Shown here in pieces: positions 1 through 8,100 of a DNA stretch of 41,049 bases (positions are counted from its first letter, which is position 1; every line of letters begins with the position of its first letter). Under the pieces are notes generated by a model. That model was not told the DNA's origin. It saw nothing but the letters and a program-made list of their open reading frames with translations, and searched no databases. Both the position numbers and the translations under genes were made by a program. This stretch comes from a virus. The stretch is from the IMG/VR virus record IMGVR_UViG_3300009506_000088, positions 1 to 41,049 of that record; one strand, written 5' to 3'.

Positions 1-221
1 ATAGTTATACAGCACCCATCGGGGAGGGGCCATGGAAATATCTCCATGTCCCAAACGATGTCAACTCCTGGGAGGGCTCGAATGTCCAGATTGACAAAAT
101 TGGGCATAATATTTGATCCACACCCAACATTCAACAATATCCCGCCCTTTTCCTCGATGACTGCTTGCACTTTTTTCGTCGAAAGGTCCGCAACATCGGA
201 CCTCTGTTGTTTACCATGCAC
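1..221 (-). CDS. SAM-dependent methyltransferase, N-terminal part (cut by window edge)
   Basis: An open frame runs off the left edge. From the GTG at 221 it reads 73 codons. It contains a class I methyltransferase start: the SAM-binding loop LLNVGCGSN, followed by NFVNLDI and a PGVDIVWDMEIFPWPLPD stretch, which is the usual strand/acidic-loop/FPWPL arrangement of small Rossmann methyltransferases. GTG 221 is chosen because AAAGGAG lies six bases upstream. The frame also stays open upstream into the preceding gene. An ATG at 217 in another frame gives only a short basic peptide and is rejected. The substrate is unknown; with the sulfotransferase nearby it may modify a glycan. The family call is firm, the function is not. 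Confidence 0.7.
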   Translation of the reverse strand, partial: MHGKQQRSDVADLSTKKVQAVIEEKGGILLNVGCGSNIMPNFVNLDIRALPGVDIVWDMEIFPWPLPDGCCIT

Positions 222-267
222 AGGGCACTCCTTTGCTTCCACTAGATCGCAAAAGCAATCGTGGTTG

Positions 268-771
268 TTAAGCTGAAGTTGTCTGGATTTGCCACTCATA
301 AGTAAATTGTACATCCTGATTTGTATCCACAGTGCTCACGCCATAAGTCTGACCACAAGCCAGAGACATTGCACCTCCAGTCGTCGAATACAGACCAATG
401 TTCTGTATAGCGTGGGTGGTTGTGACGAAGTTCTGAGAACTGTCAAACGTGCCATACCATCTCATTGTGATGGCAGTGCTGGCGGTGAGAGTTGATCTGC
501 TCACACTCTCATAGGAACTGTCACTATTGTCAGTGATCTCCCCCGGTAATCTGGTGGAGTTAGTGGCTGGTTCAGTCCCAGTTCCCAACTGTGCATAGTT
601 GACTATCTGAGAACCAGCGTCAGCAGCCAACACTCTCACAAGAAAGTCCGAAAGGCCGGTTTGGGTGATCCGATTTGACCCCTTCAAACCGCTATCACCC
701 ACGACTTTGCCATCCTGTAGAATCTTTACTCTGGCAAAACCTCTGATTGAAAACACTTGAGCCTGTTCCAT
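268..771 (-). CDS. Putative virion/tail-associated protein
   Basis: A 167-residue protein with no sure family. The middle carries YAQLGTGTEPATNSTRLPGE, a pattern common in small phage tail or baseplate-associated proteins (a 'GTGT...L..E' segment), followed by Ser/Thr-rich beta-type sequence. There is no signal peptide. A strong AAGGAGGTG Shine-Dalgarno precedes the ATG at 771. It is the last complete gene of the fibre region on this strand, 16 bases after its neighbour. A structural role is inferred from composition and position only. Confidence 0.5.
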   Translation of the reverse strand: MEQAQVFSIRGFARVKILQDGKVVGDSGLKGSNRITQTGLSDFLVRVLAADAGSQIVNYAQLGTGTEPATNSTRLPGEITDNSDSSYESVSRSTLTASTAITMRWYGTFDSSQNFVTTTHAIQNIGLYSTTGGAMSLACGQTYGVSTVDTNQDVQFTYEWQIQTTSA

Positions 772-787
772 CTTCTTACACCTCCTT

Positions 788-1396
788 TTAGTCTAGGGTT
801 TCTTTGTTCCTAAACTTGTCACTAACATTTATTGACAACGCCGCCACTGAGGCAATCGTAAGTTGAGCAGCAGCAGCAGAGGATCTTATGCTATATGTTA
901 TATTGTAAAAATAGAACGTGTATTGTATTCCTGGCACAGCATTATCCGTATCTAAAGCCCAAAAAAATTCTCGCCATTGTTCGCTACCGCAAGCGATGGT
1001 GCCTGCATCTGGTAGATTCTTATCCTCTTTATTATAGTTGCTACCTAAATATCCGCTTGCACAGGCAGCTCCACTTGGATCGTTAAGTCTCATTCCAACT
1101 GCGTCAGCCTGATCATCATTGAATTGGGTCGTAGTTCCAGGGCTAATCTCATTAGCAGCATCCACATCTATGTAGGTACCGAGGTTGTTCGACTTCTCAT
1201 ACTGCAACTTAAACTGGGCACTATTGTAAGTCTTGTTACATCCAGGAGCACCTATACCTGACCAGACAGCCATACCAAGAATGAATGGGCTTCCTTTCGT
1301 CCAATTAGCAACATCAGCGTCAATCGCACCTTGCGCCACAAAACTATCGTTATAGATCCTGCTAGAGCCTATTGCATCATAATCAGAATTTGACAT
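788..1396 (-). CDS. Hypothetical structural protein with several cysteines
   Basis: A 202-residue protein that I do not recognise. It is rich in Asn, Asp, Ser and aromatic residues, contains four well separated cysteines (in APGCNKT, GAACASG and TIACGSE), and ends with an Ala/Ser-rich segment. It has no signal peptide or membrane segment. The composition matches phage fibre or decoration proteins. ATG 1396 is preceded by an AGGA Shine-Dalgarno and directly follows the stop of the CxxCxxCC protein, so the two are likely co-translated. No function is proposed. Confidence 0.5.
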   Translation of the reverse strand: MSNSDYDAIGSSRIYNDSFVAQGAIDADVANWTKGSPFILGMAVWSGIGAPGCNKTYNSAQFKLQYEKSNNLGTYIDVDAANEISPGTTTQFNDDQADAVGMRLNDPSGAACASGYLGSNYNKEDKNLPDAGTIACGSEQWREFFWALDTDNAVPGIQYTFYFYNITYSIRSSAAAAQLTIASVAALSINVSDKFRNKETLD

Positions 1397-1717
1397 TTAT
1401 TCCTGCTTTCTATATTCAATGATGCAGTTTTCGTCACTAACTGGGTCTTCTCCTAAACACCTCAATGGAAGCATGGAACCAGCAGTACATTCCCACTCCT
1501 CACCATTCTTCCTGAGCTTCACACAGTTTCCCTCATCATCGTGACCGAATGGGGCAGCCTTCCACATATCCATACAGCAAGCTCCGCACTTGTTGCACCT
1601 CACGGATTTAATATAAACGGGTTGGTCTTTGCCTGGCTCCTTATAAGCAACCAACTCAGTGTTAGCATAAACCTTAACATAAGCGTCTTCAGCCCAATCT
1701 GGTATATCTATTTTCAC
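1397..1717 (-). CDS. CxxCxxCC (YkgJ/UPF0153-like) metal-binding protein
   Basis: A 106-residue protein whose centre reads CNKCGACCMDM, then GNCVKL, EWECTAG and LRCLGED. The CxxCxxCC start followed by spaced single cysteines resembles the zinc/iron-chelating YkgJ-type family, whose biochemical role is poorly known. The GTG start at 1717 overlaps the stop of the sulfotransferase (TAGTG), and GAGGAG precedes it, so translation is probably coupled. The N-terminal 35 residues are outside the motif. It could instead be a generic phage zinc-ribbon protein. It is one of four small cysteine-rich proteins in this operon. Confidence 0.6.
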   Translation of the reverse strand: MKIDIPDWAEDAYVKVYANTELVAYKEPGKDQPVYIKSVRCNKCGACCMDMWKAAPFGHDDEGNCVKLRKNGEEWECTAGSMLPLRCLGEDPVSDENCIIEYRKQE

Positions 1718-2271
1718 TAGGGTAGCTCCTCTCGTCCTAGCAATACTTTCAATCTCTCGTTGTAGGGTTTGTAGTAATCAAGAAGTAAACTCCTAACTTC
1801 ATCATCCATCACTTCTGGGTACTCAGAGATGGATGAATGTTTGGGGAAATCAGGAAAGGTAACTTTGGGCTCCAATCCCAACCAGTTCTGCACATCAATG
1901 AAATACTGATTCGGAGTGGAATAGAACTCTTTCGTGAAATATATCCTGAATTGCTGTCGATGAGACACCGAGAACCACCTCTCTAAATGATCTACATATC
2001 TCCCTCTCGACAGATAGGAGAAAAAGAACTGGCTACAAAAACATGCTTCACTTCTCTGTATAGCCACGAAGGGTAATTTTTCAATTTTATTTATCAATAC
2101 CTCATGCCAATAAAGAGACCATGCTCCGCTGACAGGCTCCCTCAGAAGGACTATAAACCTAGCATCGGGACATGCCCTCTTAATTCTTTCCTCCACTCCT
2201 TCTATATCGAAGTATTCAGGGCTTGCATAGAACCCCATTTTTCCATGTATGAATAAATTAGGCTTTCCCAC
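1717..2271 (-). CDS. Sulfotransferase-like protein, N-terminally short
   Basis: A 184-residue protein matching the C-terminal two thirds of PAPS-dependent sulfotransferases of the heparan N-sulfotransferase type: SPEYF, then ERIKRACPDARFIVLLREPVSGAWSLYWHE (the 3'-phosphate site with conserved Arg and Ser), then LSRGRYVDHLERWF, FTKEFY, NWLGL and a C-terminal YYKPYNERLKVLLG. These proteins usually begin with a P-loop-like PAPS-binding segment (K-x-G-T-[TS]) about 70-90 residues earlier, and that part is absent here. The preceding gene is an unrelated complete protein overlapping by the TAGTG junction. GTG 2271 has AGGAG six bases upstream. It may be inactive, may work with a partner, or may be a remnant. 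If active it would sulfate a glycan. Confidence 0.75.
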   Translation of the reverse strand: MGKPNLFIHGKMGFYASPEYFDIEGVEERIKRACPDARFIVLLREPVSGAWSLYWHEVLINKIEKLPFVAIQRSEACFCSQFFFSYLSRGRYVDHLERWFSVSHRQQFRIYFTKEFYSTPNQYFIDVQNWLGLEPKVTFPDFPKHSSISEYPEVMDDEVRSLLLDYYKPYNERLKVLLGREELP

Positions 2272-3458
2272 TATATCTCCTGATACACTCTAAAGCTAAC
2301 CCAGTTATTAGCATCATAATAATTGCTCAAGCTAGTTGTGATTGTCCCTTCGAGAGTGAACTCTTCATCCACAGACGCCGTATTATTGGTATCCATATCT
2401 ACCCATTGCCCACCTCCTGTTACCCTATCTCGAATTTGTAATTTTATAGCGTTAGAAGATGGAGCCAATGAACTTTTCCCCTTCCAGGTTACCGCTATGG
2501 GGTCTGTATTATTACTATGTCGATTTTTAAACTGAAATATTGCATATTCACCGTCTGCTGTCTGCAACGTGTATATATTATCATCCAGCCTTACATTCTT
2601 TACTTCTTCAATACTAAAAGAGTTTTCCAAATCATCGTCATTTGTAGGTAAAACTGCGTAGTCACCACGAGTATAAAGTATCCCCGTATAGGGCAATTTA
2701 GTAAACGGCTTATATGGAATAATGTGCTGATATGGGTTGTAGAGAAGTTGTGCCATTTGATTTGCGTCAAACATATAAGACCAGAAACCCGCCCAATAAG
2801 TCTTTGTTAACTGGATTCTATCACTAGCAAAATTTGCTATATACAATGATTCACTTGTAGGGCCAGCTACGGAAGGAGTAAGATTTCTCACCTCAACAAG
2901 ATTTTTATATAAATAACCCGTAGTTCCATTCCAGGCAATAATCCATAACACAATATCTCCGGCAACTATATCTGATGTGCCACCCAAACTGTAACTATCT
3001 CTCAATCCAAGTATATACTGAGTGCTTGAATATCTACCCCCATAAAGTCTAACTCCACCGGCAAATCTGCCATTAGCAGGAGTATACGATGTGCTTATAC
3101 TATCTATTCGTTGTACTACAGCAAAGGTAAATGGTGTAGCAAATGGATGAGTGTATCCAGTATCAATGCAAGCTCCCGAAGTTACACCATCATTGTAAAT
3201 ACCGCCTCCTTGCCAGGTTATCGAACTTGCTTCTATTATCGTAGCATCTAAATCTCTAACTAGACACCGTGGAGGATGGGAGTCTTCGTTCAATATATAA
3301 TAAAACTCGCACCTATCCGCTAACCAGTGAGCTTTGTCCATCTCGCACGGAAACGACGGTTTTTCGCACATTTCTACAAATGGATTGACATCTGTATTAT
3401 AGAGAAATCTGCGCCTGGAAAACAATTGCTCTATATGGCGTTTTTGTCGTGCTTTCAT
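2271..3458 (-). CDS. LamG/concanavalin-like tail fibre or adhesin protein
   Basis: A 395-residue protein. Residues about 65-245 look like a LamG-type jelly roll: a GACIDTG segment, PFTFAVVQRID, LWIIAWNG, YIANFASD and a closing MAQLLYNPYQHIIPYKP, which is a typical end of LamG domains in phage virion proteins. A second beta-rich domain (about 290-395) starts with Y-T-L-Q-T-A-D-G-E-Y and ends in VSFRVYQEI. There is no signal peptide. LamG folds bind carbohydrate, so a receptor- or glycan-binding role is plausible. It sits between small structural genes and the sulfotransferase and overlaps the latter by one base. Confidence 0.65.
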   Translation of the reverse strand: MKARQKRHIEQLFSRRRFLYNTDVNPFVEMCEKPSFPCEMDKAHWLADRCEFYYILNEDSHPPRCLVRDLDATIIEASSITWQGGGIYNDGVTSGACIDTGYTHPFATPFTFAVVQRIDSISTSYTPANGRFAGGVRLYGGRYSSTQYILGLRDSYSLGGTSDIVAGDIVLWIIAWNGTTGYLYKNLVEVRNLTPSVAGPTSESLYIANFASDRIQLTKTYWAGFWSYMFDANQMAQLLYNPYQHIIPYKPFTKLPYTGILYTRGDYAVLPTNDDDLENSFSIEEVKNVRLDDNIYTLQTADGEYAIFQFKNRHSNNTDPIAVTWKGKSSLAPSSNAIKLQIRDRVTGGGQWVDMDTNNTASVDEEFTLEGTITTSLSNYYDANNWVSFRVYQEI

Positions 3459-3461
3459 AGC

Positions 3462-3887
3462 CTATGCCGGAGAATAGGTTTTTACTTTGAGGGTCACTCC
3501 ACTAGACGGAAATGATACTCCTGTTTTGTTTGTCAATCTGTACTTGTATTTAAGCGGCCCTATTGGATGCAGGTCGAGAGTAGCATACCGCTGCCCAGAA
3601 GCCTTTGCAAAGCGTATCCTACCAATAACCTCCCCTGCCGCATAAGAAGTTGGATAATTTGTTCCATCATAACTTGCAATCTGTCGTAGTTCACAATATG
3701 GAAAGTTGTCGCCACCCGACATATCAGTAGACGCCCCAAGATCAAGTTGAAATACAGCATGACTCTCAAGATTGGACGTATTGTCGAGAGCATTGTCATC
3801 ACAGTCAACACTTCCCTCGTCAGCCAAGCTGTTAAAGCCTGTGGTTTCTAGGGTTACTTCATTTGCCGCTGCTTCCCACCAAGGCAT
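3462..3887 (-). CDS. Hypothetical structural protein
   Basis: I do not recognise this 141-residue protein. It starts MPWWEAAANEVTL and is beta-rich, with GRIRFAKASGQRYATLDLHPIGPLKYKYRL near the end and a C-terminal VTLKVKTYSPA. ATG 3887 is preferred over the GTG at 3896, because the GTG overlaps a strong AGGAGGTGA Shine-Dalgarno that is well spaced from the ATG. The size and composition resemble small phage virion proteins. It lies four bases before the LamG-like gene and twelve bases after the previous one, so it belongs to the same transcript. Confidence 0.5.
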   Translation of the reverse strand: MPWWEAAANEVTLETTGFNSLADEGSVDCDDNALDNTSNLESHAVFQLDLGASTDMSGGDNFPYCELRQIASYDGTNYPTSYAAGEVIGRIRFAKASGQRYATLDLHPIGPLKYKYRLTNKTGVSFPSSGVTLKVKTYSPA

Positions 3888-3899
3888 TTTACTCACCTC

Positions 3900-4313
3900 C
3901 TATTCAGGATAGTTTTTCGCATCTGCTACTATCTGCTCAAAGATAGTCGGCAGTCCTAGCTCTGTGGCCCTGGAAGCGTTTTCCTTCCTGGCATTTTGTA
4001 AGTTGCTCATTGTTGTTGAACCTACACCAAATATATATTCTACAAACGCTACAGCTACGGTATTAAATGGGTCGATTTCTCCTATGCCACAAAACCCTAT
4101 CCACTGACTTTTTTTACTGTCTGAAAGAGCCGCATATTCTGCTGCGCTGGTATTATAAAATACCTCTGCTCCTGTCATGCTCAATTTGTTTATTTGGCGA
4201 TAGACAGTGTTCAAATCGTTAGCAATTTCCTGATTTGACATACTGCTGTAACCTCGCCCTAGAGGATCAGTAACAATTTCAGACTTCAAAATAAACCACT
4301 GATTCACATCCAT
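3900..4313 (-). CDS. Hypothetical phage protein
   Basis: A 137-residue, mixed helical protein without a recognisable domain. Features seen are a Met/Asn/Gln-rich N-terminal half (MSNQEIANDLNTVYRQINKL), a central SQWIGFCGIGEIDPFNTVAVAFVEYIFG segment with one hydrophobic run, and a C-terminal helix. The ATG at 4313 follows GGAGGTGA with good spacing. It is too soluble overall to be a holin with certainty. No function is proposed; position suggests a small tail-region accessory protein. Confidence 0.45.
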   Translation of the reverse strand: MDVNQWFILKSEIVTDPLGRGYSSMSNQEIANDLNTVYRQINKLSMTGAEVFYNTSAAEYAALSDSKKSQWIGFCGIGEIDPFNTVAVAFVEYIFGVGSTTMSNLQNARKENASRATELGLPTIFEQIVADAKNYPE

Positions 4314-4328
4314 TGTTTTTCACCTCCG

Positions 4329-4610
4329 TTACTTGATTACTCTTAGTCTTTCCCTTTCCTTTTCTCTAGCATCAAAGATCGCCTCAAGTATGGACATCTG
4401 CCTGCGTACCCACTCCTTATGCTCTATAAATTGCTCCACATACCGACTATTCGTTTGCTTCAGTTTCTCAACCACCTCATCAAACGCTTCTACCCTAAGA
4501 TAAAGCCTTTCTGCTTCATGGAAGAGAGCCAAGAGATCGGCTTTATCTTGACCTTCTTCCATGTCTACTACTGCATTGTATAGATCGACAAATTTCTCAC
4601 TCGGCTTCAC
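4329..4610 (-). CDS. Hypothetical coiled-coil protein
   Basis: A charged, helical protein of about 93 residues with heptad-like spacing (residues about 25-90) and a C-terminal REKERERLRVIK. The start is uncertain. A TTG at 4625 gives 98 residues, but the GTG at 4610 has GAGG nine bases upstream and is preferred. The gene follows the fibronectin-like exported protein closely. No domain is recognised; it may be a small assembly or chaperone factor of the fibre region. Confidence 0.5.
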   Translation of the reverse strand: MKPSEKFVDLYNAVVDMEEGQDKADLLALFHEAERLYLRVEAFDEVVEKLKQTNSRYVEQFIEHKEWVRRQMSILEAIFDAREKERERLRVIK

Positions 4611-4629
4611 GGTTCTTTGCCTCAATACA

Positions 4630-5091
4630 TTACGGTGTGCTTACATTTCTCAAGTTTGTTGGGGCTGCCATTGCTGCAAAGAACCTTATACCAAAATCCA
4701 CGCCATCCTTGCAGTCTGCTGGATTGTCCGACCAAGCAAAATTACTTTCAGGAACCACAGGCTGGCTTGTAGCATCTTCTGCTAAAAACGAAGTTACCCC
4801 TACAAAATACGTGCCCTTAGTATTGAGGGTGATCGTATATTGCGTTTGATTAGTTGTCCCAACTTTAGCAGGATTTGCCTTACCTGGGTCAGTTGCAGAG
4901 TTAGCCAAATATACGTTGTACTCCATGTGGAATCCAGTTGGGATAGGATCACCATCTACATCCTGTGTTACTGCATCCCACGATACTGTTGACTGATTAG
5001 CCGTTACCCAAGTCAGGGCCATAGCCGGAGTTACAACATAGCAGAGAATGAATGGAATCATCAACAACATTGCCGCTAACTTTTTCTTCAT
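4630..5091 (-). CDS. Exported fibronectin type III-like protein
   Basis: A 153-residue protein with a clear Sec signal peptide: MKKK, then a hydrophobic core of about 18 residues, and an AMA signal-peptidase I site (cleavage predicted before LTW). The mature part is one beta-sandwich resembling fibronectin type III, with TVSWDAV, a GFHMEYNVYL strand and TYFVGVTSF, followed by a short tail. The strong AAGGAGGTG lies before ATG 5091. It directly follows the glycosidase gene. Fn3-type modules often act as linkers or weak glycan-binding parts of extracellular carbohydrases; here it is a separate exported protein, which is unusual for a tail-region gene. Confidence 0.7.
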   Translation of the reverse strand: MKKKLAAMLLMIPFILCYVVTPAMALTWVTANQSTVSWDAVTQDVDGDPIPTGFHMEYNVYLANSATDPGKANPAKVGTTNQTQYTITLNTKGTYFVGVTSFLAEDATSQPVVPESNFAWSDNPADCKDGVDFGIRFFAAMAAPTNLRNVSTP

Positions 5092-5102
5092 AATACACCT
5101 CC

Positions 5103-8100
5103 TTATGGTGAAGTTATTCCAAAAGCTCCATCTCCCGATGCACCACTGCTTAGCCCTAAGTTACCTGTAGCTGCAGGTTCAAATCCTACTACACCACCCG
5201 AACCCGTCCCTCCTTCTTCCTCCGTACTAAATGAACGAATTACTGGAGTTCCGCCAACGGGCGAACCATTAACGTCAATACCTAGCTTCGTCACTATGTA
5301 TACTGTTTGCCCGTTAGGTAATGTATCGGCTGGGATAGTTTTGCTGTACAGATTAGAGGCATCCCAAGGGTCGCCAGCAGGCCAATGCTTTGTTACACAG
5401 CCAGTATCAGCGCAAGCTGCCCAGTATGTATATTCATGTTCCCTATTGGTGTAGATTTGATTTTGGTCTATTTCAAGTGTTATGGTTTGGGTGACATCAA
5501 CGTCAATCGCACCATTGCTAGGCGTAGACCCACTGTAGGTTGCGGCCAAGGGGATAAATTCATCAAGCTCCAAGGAATTGGATGAGCCAAAAAAACCACT
5601 GTGGTTTTCGTGGGTAGAGGTATTGCACATCCAGCCACCGTCCGCTCCCGCCCAGAACATGGCAAGACTAATTTCTGGAAAATCGCTTGAGATTATATCC
5701 AGCCACTCTGTTTTCAGGTTTAGCTTACCTTTACCGTTTGCTAAGCAACCATCATTTGGATGGTCTGGGTCATAGTAAGCGTCAGCACCATGACCAGTTT
5801 CTGCAAGCCATAATATTTTATGATGTGCCTGGGAGTATTCTTTTAGATCATCATAAAGGGTTTTGGTTCTACTGATGTCCGTTCCAAGCGTGGTTCCCCT
5901 ACTGTTCATTATGTCAACATTTGCTCCTGGGTCTGACAGATTGCTGTAATTGATGTAGAGATTTCCGTACTCGCTATCGGACGCTGACCCACCTTGAAAA
6001 TAATAAGTATTGTTAGTGTCCTTACATTCATCTATGCTAGCCGTCTCCGTTAATGTAGTGGCACTTACCCTGACGGAATACGGCCTCCCATTATAGTAAT
6101 CTGCGTTCGTTGCTAAGTTGGCGTAATAAAGACCCGTTGCGTGTTGTGACCAAATATCTGCAATATCAATCCAACTTGCTGAATCATAATTTTTGATGGT
6201 GCATGGATTGAATGTGAAATTCGCAAAAGCTCCCACATACTGCGTCCACCCTATGACATCCACTACATCGTCGCCTGGGTACCAAACCCTCCAATCACTC
6301 CTGTCTGACGAAGACTGAATACCTGTTTGTGAAACTGCCTGGTACGCAAAAATCTCATTCGTTAGTCCCTGTACTGGAACTGTGCTAACTGTGCATCCAC
6401 TATAGTTGGAACCTAATGGGTCGCCGCTTATGGTCCCACTAACTTGTGCCCATGTTCCACTCGTCAACTCAAAGTAAACAACGTCATCAAAATCTGATTC
6501 ATTGGCGTACAATGCAATGCCTGTCGCACCACCACCGAAGGTGATAGTTTCATGTGCATTAGTCGGTATCCCATCAACAAGAGTTCCTTGAGCATAGTAG
6601 TTGTCAACATCGCAAGCACCATCTACAGTCGTCACCTTTCCAAAATTCCTGTGGACTTCAACGTATCTGCGAAATGCCGCCTTGAACTTTGCTGGTGTTG
6701 CGGTATCAGTTCTGTCTTTAGAGTAGTGGAACCATTCACCATTTGTTTCACCCATTAACTTTGTCAATACCGTAGCATCTGCTTGTTCCTTCCAGTATGC
6801 TACATCAATGGCATTGGTCGTTACCATATTGAGAAATCTATCAGTTGAGGCATACGTTCCTGGTGACAGAACCACTTCGGCCCAATCACCACAGCCAGTA
6901 TGAGTACGGTAATTGCAGCCAATTATTTTATAGCTATCACCAGTTCTAACATCATCGTTGTAAAAATCTGAACCAACCACCGTAGTCAGAAAGGTAGCCT
7001 CATTGCCCTGTATCTCATATTCAATTCCCTCTGCGTCACATCCATCACAATCAGTAATAACCACGTAATAGCCGTCATAGACGTTATGTTCCCAATTCTG
7101 TGTACTATCTGTAAGATTTTGGGCCGTTGGATTAGACGTTAATGTACCGTCAGATTTTCCTCCTGATTCACACCCAAATAATACACTGCTTGTACTGCTA
7201 TCATATAAATTCCATGCACAGTCGCTATCCCACGGATCAGAAAATTCGTGTGGTGACATGGCAATGAAGGCACCGTTATTCCATACTATTAAGCCTGTAG
7301 AAAAAGCATCATCCCACGGTGGAGTCCGTCTCACTCCACCACCAACAAATGCTGGCATTTCCCCGAAAGCACTATCGCAACTATTTGCACTGCCTTCCAC
7401 ATAATCATAATATGATCCAGTTGCACTGTCCCAATCGGCATCGCCATCGCCTAGCCACTGCCCAGGTATAACCTTGCCCGTACCCCTCAATGCCCATATA
7501 TAATTCAGCATGGCTAGAGCATTTGCGTCATATTTATCGGTTGACCACACCAACTGATCGTCAGCATCCGTACCGTCACTTGTTATTCTGGTGAGCCACA
7601 CCGCAACATTTGTATAGCTCGGTCTACCCTGCGCCGTGTCAAGCGTAAAAGAGCCATCTGATGTTTGCGTAATGGTTCCTGTGCTTCCATTTACATGACC
7701 ATCTATCCTGTACCATTCGTAGTAATATTTCCCCGCTGGCAAGTAAACATTAAAAGGTGAATTAGCCTCTTGAAGAATTATATAGTCATGCCCAGGATTA
7801 GCCGTACACCACCCCGTAGTAGAGCAATCGCCACTTCCCATGCTTTGACCATCATCGGGATACATACCTCCCAAGTCGAACACTTGCCTTGTCCACGACA
7901 CGATCTTACCTGAACTGTACCTTACATCATCATAGGCTGTTGTTTCTAAAGTCCAGTCGTCAAAAGGTGTGTCATAATTAGTATAGTGGTAACCCCTAGT
8001 AAATAATTTCCACGGCAGCACCGCATCATCGCCATTTTGGCTTATGCTATTGTGGTCTATATCCACCATGATTGGCATTTTTACACTGCTATTTATAATA

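Noticed and set aside
46-276. A plus-strand gene at the left edge
   Set aside because: It is opposite a recognisable methyltransferase (NVGCGSN motif) and shows no domain. It is a shadow of the minus-strand frame.
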